Below are positions 11,962 to 21,984 of a DNA stretch of 64,000 nucleotides, piece by piece. The notes under the pieces are model-generated. The model was not told the DNA's origin. It ran no database searches and saw only the letters and a list, made by a program, of their open reading frames with translations. The position numbers were made by a program, and so were the translations under genes. The stretch's first letter is position 1; the number at the start of each line of letters is the position of its first letter. The stretch covers positions 310,001 through 374,000 of the forward strand of contig RMBW01000012.1 in assembly GCA_004009845.1 (NCBI GenBank). Direction: 5' to 3'. Origin of the DNA: Davidsoniella eucalypti. Taxonomy: Eukaryota; Ascomycota; Sordariomycetes; Microascales; Ceratocystidaceae.

Positions 11962-12767
11962 TCAGTTGCTTCGATACGAGGACGGGCTGTTTGGGTGGTG
12001 AACGACGTGCTGGTTGGGGTGACCGGAGACCGCGGTATCTTTGTACGGCCCAGGGGACAGATTGCGTCTCGCACCGTCCTTTGGATTATCTGCCGTCTTG
12101 TCCAGGCCTACTGAGACGTGGTCACAACTGTCATATCTGACGTCATCTCTGCTCGGACGAGTGACAGAAGGCCCATCGCTTGGAGGAGCGGGAGTGGGAG
12201 CTCCAGGCACTTGGCCATTGCTGGGCTGGCGGCGATACGAGACCATCGTGGCCCACGAGTCTAAACAAAACAAGCACGGTTAGTAAGTGTACTCGACATT
12301 TACGCCAACACAGCCTTTTCTCACAGCATACCTGGCGCGCCAGCAAAGAATCTCAGCGTCACGTGCTGTGCGGGAGTGACACGTCGGTCAGTGTGCTTTC
12401 GCCCGCTTCGGACGCCTCTCAGATACGAAGCATAGCAGAACTGAAAGGCATTCTTATGCTTGTTGGCGAACTTGTGGTAGACCAAGAACGAAGCGTAGTT
12501 CTCAGTCTTGGTAGGCTTGCCGTATCCGAACAACTCGGCGTCGTATTTCTTGCTGCCACACTGGAGACAGGATTCGTGCTTGCGTCTCGTAGCAGTGACT
12601 TTTCCACTAAGAAGGTCGTCGGCTGTATGGGTCCGGATAGCCTTGAAACCGTCGCCGCAGCTACTCTTTTGCTCGTCGCAGGGCTTGAAGAGGACTTCAT
12701 AGAAGTAATGCTTCTTGCAGCCAGAGTGGCGGAAGGGAACGGGGCTGTCGGTGATGAGATGGCACAT
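11962..12767 (-). CDS. Six-cysteine N-terminal module protein, family member 3 (two exons)
   Basis: The model joins exon 1 (12767 down to 12332) and exon 2 (12260 down to 11962), giving 244 residues. The 71-nt intron (12261-12331) is very convincing: GTATGC donor, TTACTAACC branch site, TTTAG acceptor, and frame kept across the join. Family cysteines are C2, C17, C30, C37 and CLQC at 67-70. The region up to about residue 145 is basic with several aromatic residues. Exon 2 encodes a Pro/Ser/Asp/Arg-rich, probably disordered tail. There is no signal peptide. The function is unknown; metal binding is inferred from the Cys spacing. The TATATA-type box is about 175 bp upstream. Confidence 0.75.
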
Positions 12768-12939
12768 AGTGAGTGTCGATACCACGGCTTGGTATTTCCC
12801 TGTCTTTGTGTAAGTATCTCACGGTAGAATGTATGCTGGCTGGGAGATGCCCGAGTAGTGGTTTGATGATGAAGAACTGAGGATGTTGAGATGGGGAGCA
12901 AGAGAGAAGAGCAAGCTTGAGATCGCCGAGTTGAACTCG

Positions 12940-12946
12940 ATATATA
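12940..12946 (-). promoter_or_regulatory. TATA-type box of six-cysteine gene 3
   Basis: A TATATA core on the minus strand about 175 bp before the ATG at 12767. It was assigned by motif and by agreement with the spacing in the other family members. Confidence 0.4.
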
Positions 12947-14227
12947 CACCGGCTGGTCTTCGTAGATGGGCATCATGACGTTTGTTTTTTGCGGTGTTTC
13001 TGCCTCGGCAATGAGCCAGCTAATGCTCGGTTCACGATGTATCTCGAGATGCATGTGTGATAATTACAGATCTGCCAGCAACTTTGGAGGCCGATGGCTC
13101 ACTTCAACCTGAAGACAGGCAAGAACACACATCGAAGAAGCAAAGATGGGTGACCTCATGTTTAGCATACCGGAGTTGGGCGGCGAAATGCTTTGCCTTT
13201 AGACCACGTTGGTGGTCCTGGTCCCCAGGATCATCACGGTTGAGAGAGGGACCAGGCGTTATAAGGTTTGTCTGACACGAAAGATACAGATCTCTTAGGT
13301 TTCTTAGTGCTGCTCAGCGGACAGGAAACCGCAATAAGGTTAACTAGCAGGTTTGGAATATGCCAGAACACTAGAGGTAGACAGCATAAGAAGGCGATGC
13401 TAACAAAGGACTCTGAAGGCCTTGATATAGTTCGTTGGTTCACTCGTGAGCCTACAGCAACAGCCCGGCTTGCTACGAACGCGTCAGAATAAGGTTTACC
13501 CTGAGGCTAGTGAATTTACAATTACAATCTATTTTAGACTCGACTAGCTGCTTGTCTCACCAGCTGTCAGTCTATCTTGAAGCAAGACGACATCGCTTGT
13601 GGGACTATCCAAATTACAGATTCTCTTGCAGGCCTCCTGGGAACTTGTTATTATCAGCATTAGCGCTGTAGTTGTTGCGTCACGTCGTCTTTCTACGGGT
13701 CAGCGCATAGCAAAATACAATTACAATCAGGCTTTCTTGATACATCTCTCAAGACCGAGACGGGCATGGTAGGTAGTACAGGCTTGGCTAACAGCATCAT
13801 GTCGATCAGTGACTAGGCAAAGACGAAATTACTAACACAGAGACTCGGGCTAGACAGTGCCTTGGAAACTGGCCATTACAGACAACATACACGACAACTC
13901 TTACGCTAGGCGATGTCTCGTCGTGGGCGTCGCTTGGGGAGAGAATCACAGCTGTGGATTAGACATATAATGACGTCATCAAGGTACATATATAATGTAT
14001 GTGGCATGTATTGTATAAAATAGAATAGTAATGACAAAAATGGTACGAAAAGAACAGAAAAGCAGTAGCTACGCTAACTGAGCCTAATATATACTGAGGA
14101 TCAACCTACTGAGGATCAACCTACTACGGACGGCTCCAGACCGACTCGTTAGAAAGAAAAAAATATGCTGGTGAGAAGTGACTCATCTCTGCCGTGTACA
14201 TGACTTGCATGCAACTAGCATATCTCA
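12947..14227. other. Intergenic, no supported gene
   Basis: Moderately AT-rich DNA separating six-cysteine gene 3 from the 3' end of the BNR gene. Both neighbours are on the minus strand, so this stretch holds the upstream region of gene 3 and the 3' flank of the BNR gene. Apart from a 15-bp direct duplication at 14093-14122, nothing stands out. Confidence 0.5.
14093..14122. repeat. 15-bp direct tandem duplication
   Basis: The 15-mer beginning ACTGAGGATC is present twice head to tail without mismatch. It lies about 105 bp beyond the stop of the minus-strand BNR gene, probably in or near its 3' untranslated region. Confidence 0.8.
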
Positions 14228-15535
14228 TCACTCTAAAACGAAGTTGAGCACCTCGATCTTGCGGTCTGGGAACGAGCCCTCTGTAACGGCAAAGATGCTC
14301 AGCAGAGATCCGTTGTCACTACGCCACAGCTCGCGGTCCATCAGCGGGTCGACATCATAGCCAGACCCCGTCCACAGCTCAGACATGGTGTTGTATTGGC
14401 TAGCCCGAGTTGCCAAGTAGATGCCGAGCTTGCCGTTGGTGTTGCCGGGCAGGATAGCGATGACGTCGCCAGTGTCTGGCCGCACGGCGATCTTGCCCCG
14501 GTGGCCGGTTTGAGTCAGATCGCCGACATTGTGCTGCACATTGATCTTGGACCAGGCTCCGTCGGCCGCGACGCGCCGGTACAAGACCCAGGTCAGCTTG
14601 TCCTCGAACTTCTCCCGGTTGAGCACGAAGAAGTCGCCGGTGGTGTCGTCGATGGCCTGGGCCTCCTGGTTGAGCACGCCGCTGTTCTGCGGGATGGTGA
14701 ACACGGTTACACTTCTAGACGCCGGCGTGATCGTGTTGCCCATAGGCTCGCCGAGCGTGTTGAACCAAGTGCGGCCGTTGTCATCGGACCGCGCAAACAT
14801 CAGGTCATGGTTGGTCGCCACATCGGGCGTCTCGCGCCACGTCCACGAGGTGTATAGCGAGCCTTGGCTGGATGTCATGCCGTTGATATAGGCGTTGTTG
14901 TCGTTGCCACGCACGTACTCGCCGACCTTGGCCCAGCTGGTCGACGCCGGCGTGTACTCGAAGATGTAGCTGCTGCCGCTGCCGCTATGGCCGTTGCGGT
15001 ACTCGAAGATGAAGCCGCGTTCGCCACTCTCGAAGCGCGGGTACGTGACCGAGTCCCACGGACCGGTCTCGCCTCCCGGCAGAGCGTGAAGCGTTTCCGA
15101 GAACTGTGCGGCTTCCCACTTCTGGGTGGCCGGGTCACGTGCAATCTCGCTCGTGCTGTAGCGGTAGTTGAGCGGCACGTCGTGGTGGTCAAACGACAGG
15201 TGGATACGGCCCTCGGGGGAGATGCCCAGCGAGATGGTGTTGTGCGAGTCCTGCGTCGTCTGCTCGTAGTCGGTGAAGTTGAAGGCTTCCCATGCGGCTT
15301 CGAACGTGCGGAGATTGCGCCGGGCCAGCGTCACGTACTGCTTGTTGAACGTGTCGGTGGGCGAGTAGTACGCCGCGTACTGGTAGTCGTTGTGCGAGAC
15401 TAGCGCGTCCTGCTGGAACGACATGCCGTTGAGCCGTGCACTGCCGGCGGGGTCAATGCCCAGAGTAGTCTGCCAGACCAACGAAGCCTTTAGGGCCACG
15501 GCCGCAGAGATGAATGGAACGAATGAGAGCCTCAT
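14228..15535 (-). CDS. Secreted BNR/Asp-box repeat protein (BNR_4-like beta-propeller)
   Basis: An intronless 435-residue protein. The start at 15535 gives a typical signal peptide (MRLSFVPFISAAVALKAS); an upstream ATG at 15613 would bury it. A canonical Asp box, SDDNGRTW, lies at residues 250-257. Other BNR_4-type segments include the HNDYQYAAYY region (48-57) and the DSHNTISLGISP-x-GRIHLSFDHH region (96-118). These resemble the BNR_4 family, which includes polysaccharide-degrading lyases and sialidase-fold proteins. A secreted role on a polysaccharide or glycan is inferred; the substrate cannot be told. The gene is clearly more GC-rich than its flanks. A TATATAAG box lies about 150 bp upstream. 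It is divergent from vps60. Confidence 0.85.
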   Translation of the reverse strand: MRLSFVPFISAAVALKASLVWQTTLGIDPAGSARLNGMSFQQDALVSHNDYQYAAYYSPTDTFNKQYVTLARRNLRTFEAAWEAFNFTDYEQTTQDSHNTISLGISPEGRIHLSFDHHDVPLNYRYSTSEIARDPATQKWEAAQFSETLHALPGGETGPWDSVTYPRFESGERGFIFEYRNGHSGSGSSYIFEYTPASTSWAKVGEYVRGNDNNAYINGMTSSQGSLYTSWTWRETPDVATNHDLMFARSDDNGRTWFNTLGEPMGNTITPASRSVTVFTIPQNSGVLNQEAQAIDDTTGDFFVLNREKFEDKLTWVLYRRVAADGAWSKINVQHNVGDLTQTGHRGKIAVRPDTGDVIAILPGNTNGKLGIYLATRASQYNTMSELWTGSGYDVDPLMDRELWRSDNGSLLSIFAVTEGSFPDRKIEVLNFVLE

Positions 15536-15547
15536 CCTGAAAGAACG

Positions 15548-15605
15548 AAAGATGAAGTTGAGAACAAGGTTAAAAGAAAGATGAAGTTGAGAGCAAGGTT
15601 GAAAG
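15548..15605. repeat. 29-bp direct tandem repeat in the BNR gene leader
   Basis: Two adjacent 29-bp units (15548-15576 and 15577-15605) differ at two positions, and a third partial unit follows. They lie just upstream of the chosen start codon, in the 5' leader of the minus-strand gene. They account for the repetitive N-terminal extension if the upstream ATG is used, which argues that the extension is not real protein. Confidence 0.85.
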
Positions 15606-15683
15606 AAAGACAAAGCCTAGAGAGGTGAGGGCCAGAAGAGAGTCTCTCTATCCCGTATGTCCCATGCCGGCGGGCTCTGCTTC

Positions 15684-15691
15684 TTATATAC
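15684..15691 (-). promoter_or_regulatory. TATA-type box of the BNR gene
   Basis: TATATAAG on the minus strand about 150 bp before the start at 15535. It was assigned by motif and position. Confidence 0.45.
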
Positions 15692-17522
15692 CAGACGAAG
15701 TCCAGCTGTCTCCTTCCGGTATCCCAAATCTACCGAGCAACAGTGTTTAAGTGACAAGTGCTGTTTGGGCCCAGGCTACTTGCATTGCGCCAAGTGCTTG
15801 GGGCATCAGGGGGCCCTGTATCATGTCATATCTCGTCTTCTTTAGGCTTCCCCAGCCGCCTTGACTCTCGTAACACGCCTTGGCAATTTGGTAAGCGTAC
15901 CACTTAATAGTGACCGTCTCCCTCTATCATCCGGCCGGCATAAGAAGACGCCAGACCGAGTCTCCGTACACAAAACGACAACTCCGTAAGCACCAAGAGA
16001 AAAAGCAGCCTAGCCTCCCCGGCCCTTGTCCATCTCTCTGGCCAGTGCATATCACTTCAGTTACGATTCCCAGTAATCAAAACCTCCATAGAAGGTTGTT
16101 TGTCCTCCCTTGGCTCGCTCACTTGTGATGGGCCAGTTGGTGAGTATTCGCAGATATCCGCACCCTTAGCAAACAAACCTTAATCTGAATGCTACCATCG
16201 TCATGCTTGACGGACAGCCCAGTCTATCTCGATCTGGATCTAGATGTTCCCAGAATAGACTGTTGGAACCCGTCCCTTAGTGTTCTCTTCCCCTTTGTTC
16301 TCTCTTTCTTCTCTCGTTTTGTAGTGTGGCACATGCTTCCACTTGAAAACAGGCCAAGAACTACTCTCTGTATCATGTCCCAGTTACCATTGAGCACTGC
16401 TTTTCTTGTGCTATTTTATGCCCCTATACAGCCCCCGATAATGAAACTTCCCCGTTAGCCATATTTATCGTCTTCTCGAGCTACAAACGAGTCTTGGCAC
16501 ACCCGTTCTTTTCACTATCCGTAATCGGTTCGTTTTCGTGCTAGCTCTACAAGAAACAGCCTTCTTTTTCCCGGCCCCTTCTCTAATAAGCACAAGGCTG
16601 TGTCGTACCTCAAACACCGGTATATACATCTGGATCTTTCGTATAGCTATAGATCCTACCATCCGCTCGTCCAATGCCTGTTTCAGCTATATCCAGGATC
16701 GCCGTGGACAGCCACAGATTCCAAGTCCATAAGCCAAAGCAAAACTAAATCTATTCCAGAGATATAGTTGCCTAGGGGAAATAATCAGTCCAAAACAACC
16801 GAACCTTTTCTAGATGCTTCCTTCTGCCGATTCATCCGTTAATCCCCAATTCTTGTGCCAAACAAAGCGAGAATGAGTTGCTTCATCCTTGGTTCACAGA
16901 GTTTCAGTCTCGTCATATTCGTCCAAGCTTAATTTTGATCGGCTAAGCAAGCCAAGCAGTTGAGGGTTAGCTACAAATGACAGGCAAACCCTTGATTACG
17001 CTATAAATAGCAGTCGTAAATAATAGAAGTTCTCGCTTCGTGCTCAAAAATCCCGATCGATAGACAAGCATACCGAAGACACAATATTAGATAGCTATTA
17101 GACTTATATTCATTATCGTAGTAACTAACAGCCACAATGTACCCAAATTCTCTCTCATAACGTACACAGATATGAAGGCTAACCCTATATCTGGTAACCC
17201 AGTGATGACTAAGCAGCATAGGTAGCTTCCCGCTTCAGCAACGTCATCATGCTGTAGCAAGCAAAAGGTCAAGCTAGATAGCGAATTCGATCGATATCCG
17301 GAAGCCCTCAGCGCCGATAGCTTGATGCTCTATATCGATTAAATTTCGGCTTGTAAAATATAGCCCATACCTATATCCACTCGGCATTTCATCGTCTGCA
17401 AATTCTCCATCCATTACCCCGCTTAGTCAGTACAATCGCAAGTCGGCTATCAAAACCCGCCCCCGCGTCGAACATTATACCAAGCCCGCCAGGCCCCGAA
17501 GTGCAAGAAAACAAAACCCGCC
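15692..17522. other. Divergent intergenic region between BNR gene and vps60
   Basis: It contains the upstream regions of two divergent genes. No ORF in it looks coding. Several short AT-rich segments and pyrimidine runs are present. The last 100 bp are a C-rich leader directly before the vps60 ATG. Confidence 0.5.
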
Positions 17523-18167
17523 ATGAATCGCCTATTCGGCACGAAGCCCAAGGGCCCCAAGCCCACGCTCACGGGCGCCATCTCGAATATCGACGACCGC
17601 ATTGCCTCCATCGACGTCAAGCTCACCGCCATCAACGCCGAGCTCTCGACCTACCAGACCAAACTCGCCAAGATGCGCGACGGACCGGGCAAATCTGCAC
17701 TCAAGCAAAAAGCCATGAAAGTGCTCCAGCGTCGCAAGATGTACGAGGCTCAACGCGACCAACTCCAGGGCCAAGTGTGGAACATGGAGCAGGCTCAGAC
17801 GATGCAGGATAATCTCAAGAACGTCATGACCACCGTCGACGCCCTCAAAACCACGAATAAGGAACTCAAGCGCCAGTACGGCCAGGTCGACATCGACAAG
17901 ATCGAACGTCTACAGGATGAAATGGCAGACTTACTAGATGTCGGCAACGATATTCAGGAGAGTTTGTCGCGGAGCTATGATATTCCCGACGATGTCGACG
18001 AAACTGAGCTGGATGCGGAACTTGAGGCCCTCGGTCTGGAATTCGATATGGAGCGTGAGGCTGAAGCAAACGGCGCTTTGCCAAGCTTCATGCAAGACGA
18101 GTTGCCCGACTTCGTCGACGAACCACCGGTCAAAGAGGGCACCAAAGTCAGAGAAGCTGCTGGCTGA
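17523..18167 (+). CDS. VPS60: ESCRT-III subunit Vps60 (CHMP5-like)
   Basis: An intronless 214-residue Snf7-family protein. It starts MNRLFG, exactly like CHMP5/Vps60. A basic N-terminal helix is followed by coiled-coil helices (about 20-150) with the family segments KMRDGPGKSALKQKAMKVL and RRKMYEAQRDQL. The LSRSY motif and an acidic C-terminal half (DIPDDVDETELDAELEALG) follow. The length matches the family (about 200-230). Vps60 is an accessory ESCRT-III subunit in late endosome sorting; it interacts with Vta1 to modulate the Vps4 ATPase. It is convergent with the F-box/WD40 gene, with about 415 bp between stops. The CDS is more GC-rich than the AT-rich 3' flank. Confidence 0.96.
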   Translation: MNRLFGTKPKGPKPTLTGAISNIDDRIASIDVKLTAINAELSTYQTKLAKMRDGPGKSALKQKAMKVLQRRKMYEAQRDQLQGQVWNMEQAQTMQDNLKNVMTTVDALKTTNKELKRQYGQVDIDKIERLQDEMADLLDVGNDIQESLSRSYDIPDDVDETELDAELEALGLEFDMEREAEANGALPSFMQDELPDFVDEPPVKEGTKVREAAG

Positions 18168-18582
18168 GGATATATCTGGGTGTTGTTAAGAGAAGGTGCT
18201 TGGACGGCGTTTAAGTTTTGCTTATATATATATATATTTTTTTTCGTCTACGATTTGTTACAGCCAAGCAAAGGCCACTATATCAGCGAGAGTTTGAAGT
18301 TTTTATGAAAGAGTTTACAGATATTTGGACGTTATGTTGCTTACTACATTCAACTATCCTCCAGTCACATATAATCTCCATTCGTTTTTCAACTTCTTGA
18401 TCTCATGTATTACATTAATGATTGTTATTATAGAATACGTTTATTTTGTGACAAAATAACAAAAGACTAAATAAATGAAAAAAAGCTCAAAAGACAAGAT
18501 ATGCGATGGCTTATGCCTATAAATGAAACTATTTATCTTCCTCAACCTCTTCCACAACAAGAGAAAAAATAAACGAATATGA
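18168..18582. other. Convergent 3' region
   Basis: AT-rich spacer between the convergent stops of vps60 and the F-box/WD40 gene. It probably holds both 3' untranslated regions and polyadenylation signals. A TA microsatellite and a T run lie near 18222-18244. Confidence 0.55.
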
Positions 18583-21500
18583 CTATGAGATGGGCAAGAA
18601 CAACCTCTGTAATGCCTGTAGTTCTTGGTCGCCATGAGTGAAATCCCAGCCCACAATCGTGGGCTTTTGTGTGCAAGTCATAATGCGGGTAGCGTCGAAC
18701 TGGACCTTAAAGATCCGAGCCGAGCTAAAGTCCTGTCGATGTAATAGCTGTCGGTACGGTATCGGAGGGTCTTTGAGACTCATTCGGAAAGGGTTGGTTT
18801 GAATCAAGGCTGACAAATCAGCTCGAGCCTTGGCCGCCTCATAAAAGGTCTTGATAGTCCGTCGATACAGGGTTAACGCATTCTCCAGTTGTAAACGCAT
18901 GTGCTCGCGGATTTCCGGCTGTGCGATTCTATCGATGAGATTTGAAAACATGGAGCTGAGTAGAAGCAACGACGGGTTTTGCTTCAATGTGTCTTCGAAG
19001 GGCGCCTGTTGGTTAAGGAGAATCGAGTTGCAATACTCTTGCCATTGACTGATTGTCCTATATCCTAATCTGTCTTGGCCAGGATGGGACGTAGCCTCAG
19101 TCATGCGAGCATTGATCAATGCCTCATCTATCAGCAATTTCAGCTTAGCCTCCCATATACCTTCTCGGCTTCTATGCCATATTATGATATTCTCGTCGTA
19201 TGAGCCAGACACTATGCGTGCATAGGGTCCACCGCCACCTCCAGGCGGAAGTTTTGCACCACGGGATAAAAGCTGGTCAGGGCGGCGACTTCCTGGGACG
19301 AATGTGCGATTTGAGCGTTGGTGGGCACGAGAGGGGTCGTTCACTGTGCCATCGGCTACAGCTCTATCAAAGTCTTCGTCGACTTCACGGGCTTCACGCT
19401 CGTCTTCAGTCACGCTGTACGGGAGATCGGCAAAGCCCGCTTGCACTGTGCGGACCAGATTGCGGTGGCCGCTGAGGCGGGCAACAACAGCACCGGTACG
19501 ACTATCAAAGATCTTAATCTCGCAGTCGCTACTTCCACTTATGATGCGTCGGCCGTCGTACTGGACACAGGCTATTCCCTTGGCATGTCCCTGAACTGTA
19601 CGGAGACACTGGCCCTTTTCCCAATCCCAAATCTTGATAAGTCGGTCGCCACTAGCAGATACAACTTCTTTGCCGATAATTTGTACAGAGTTGACAGGTG
19701 CGGTGTGGCCTCTCAGTTCCGCAATAGTTGAGTAGATGGGTTTTATCGGCAGGTAATCTGAAGGGCCGTTTTCGTAGCCGTACTTCTTGACAGTAACAGG
19801 CACCTGGCTCAACAATTCGGCATCTGGGGTGCCATATCCAACATCACCATACTTCAACGGCACTCGGTTGAACACCTTGATAGTGGAGTCCTTGGAGCAC
19901 GTAACAAGAACCTGCTTATTGAAGCGTAGATTCAATACAGATTCTTTGTGAGCATTCTCAAGCCTTTGTAGAATTTGGCCAGTAGAGAATTTCCAGACGA
20001 TCACATGTGAGTCACTGCTGCCTGATATTATAATGTCTTCCTCTGGAGAAGCATCGAACTGTAGACATAGAACCGAGCCTACATGACCAGCTAACGGCAG
20101 ACGCGCCAGACGTTGGGTACGCATATGCCATATGTGGATGGTCCTGTCTCTACTACCCGTAACTAGGTACTGGTTATCGAATTGCAGAGTGTAGACACAT
20201 TCCTTGTGAGCCTCGCCAGGATATCGAGGGTGTGGGAACTGGAAAGGCGCAAAGCGACCAATTCTCCAATTCTTCTCGAGTCTCTGGCGCATCATGTATA
20301 TGTACTTCCAGTTAATCTTGAACTGGTCATTATACTGGTTATGGATCCATAACGAGAGCTTGGGTATGCCCTTGTGGTCTTGGATGCAGGGCCGGGTAAC
20401 ATGCTGGTAGTCGATGTCTTCTTGTGACATGGTAGTAGCCGGCTTTTTACTCGCAGCAGCCCGTTCCACACCAGTATCCTTAGCTATGCTGTCCACCATT
20501 TCGACATCGGTGTCGTGGGCTGCACTCTTGACTGGTGATGAGAACTGGAAATCGATGGAGTTGGCGTTCAGCTGTGATGAATTTCCCCATCGCTCGAGGC
20601 GAAGAAGCTCGTCCTGAGAGATGAGCCAGCCCTCATAATGGTACAGTTGGCGCCATAGGCGGGTATCGAGTGTCAAGAAGTACCAGCTATGGCAGGCATA
20701 GGAAAAGTTGATGACAGATTTGACGTCGAGGAAGCTCAGGATTCGCAAGCACAATTCGATAGGCAGGTGCTGCACGAAGTTTATATAGAGGCGGGGGTTC
20801 AGGGATTTGACGATTTCCGCGATGTCAGACGTAGGAAGTCCGTGAATAATCTCCATGGCGAGCTCTGCATCAGGTATAGGTTAGGATCAGAATCAGGACC
20901 GGAAACTAGATGGGAAGTTGGGGGTAGAACGGAAGCTGGAACTGGCCGGTGAAAGGACAGACGACGGACGGACAACAGAAACCGCTAGAATGAGGCAGAA
21001 AAGGCAGTAAGCAATGAAAAGAGAGAAAGCGAAGGCGTATGCGATGTATGGGTTTTTTTTGGACAGGGGTGAGAGTCAGTTTGAGTCTGATGGACGAGGG
21101 GTGGAAGTCAATGAAGTGAGAAGTTAAGTGCCAAGTCAACTGCTATGAGCTTCGGAAGCAAACTCAAAACCAGAGAGAAGCCAGCATGAGCAGACGGGCA
21201 AAGAAGAAAATGAAGATTGGGAAGTGGCAAAGCCGGCATCATCTACCAAGAACATATCTAAGCCAAAACGCAAGGCAGGTAAGTCCAGGTGAGCACTTGC
21301 TCAAGACTAGAGGCACTAGATGTTCAGCTTGATAAAGACTCTAGATGCTGTAAACAGGGTGGGCGCTATAGATGCAATAACGCAGGCAGCATCAGGCGCA
21401 TTGGGGCTGGCTTGGGATGAACAGAATTGGATATGGCGGAGATGAAGACTGCCGGTGCGCTGATTTGCTTGCCAGCAAAGCCCAGCCCAGTCCAGTTAGG

Positions 21501-21984
21501 AATTGGGCCAGCCAGGTCTTGGCGCCTCTGTGTGGCGGGTTATTTTTGTATTTTTTACTTGTTACTGCCGGCCGCCAGCCAGCGCACACAATAAACAAGG
21601 CAAGGACTGAGCGCAGACTGCACCACAGAGCAAAGAAATCATACAATGTTGCAGCAAAAGAAGCGAGGAGGTTGCATGGGCGGACATGCGCAAGACGACA
21701 GTCGGTGAAAAAAAAATATAAAATAATAAAATAAAAAAGAAGACGCCAACGCAGAAATACAGACAATGAGTGCTGGATGGTATGGACTCAAAACACCGTG
21801 GGGATTGATCAGACTTACTGCGTTTAGCTTCGAGCGACAGCGCGTGGATCGATTGCAACGACAAGGCTGAATTGCCGGACATCCCAATAAGCTCGCTCAT
21901 TCGATCTTGCGCCAGAAACGACTGCACAGCCTCTGCCGGCTGGTCGTAGAAGCCTTCGTCGGGTTGCTGGTTCAGGGTGGACAT
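18583..21984 (-). CDS. F-box/WD40 repeat protein, SCF ubiquitin-ligase substrate receptor (FWD-1/beta-TrCP-like)
   Basis: Two exons: 21984 down to 21819 and 20864 down to 18583, giving 815 residues. The 954-nt intron has a GTAAGT donor and a CAG acceptor and keeps frame (AKR-K-LAMEIIHG). The F-box is at about residues 88-130 (HLPIELCLRILSFLDV). WD40 repeats run from about 274 to 620, with repeats such as YLVTGSRDRTIHIW and VVSASGDRLIKIW. A final strand (IMTCTQKPTIVGWDF) near the C-terminus could close the propeller. A charged, low-complexity insert interrupts the last blades. Such proteins bind Skp1 through the F-box and recruit phosphorylated substrates to the SCF ligase. It is not Met30/SconB by sequence. 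It resembles the filamentous-fungal FWD-1 group, which targets the clock protein FRQ in Neurospora; I recall this and could not check it. Translation from the internal ATG at 20856 is the alternative. Confidence 0.88.

Noticed and set aside
14864..15403. 179-codon plus-strand frame within the BNR gene
   Set aside because: Val/Arg-rich antisense shadow of a GC-rich gene, with no domain.
15536..15613. Upstream ATG of the BNR gene adding 26 residues
   Set aside because: The extension is translated from a 29-bp tandem repeat and would hide a good signal peptide.
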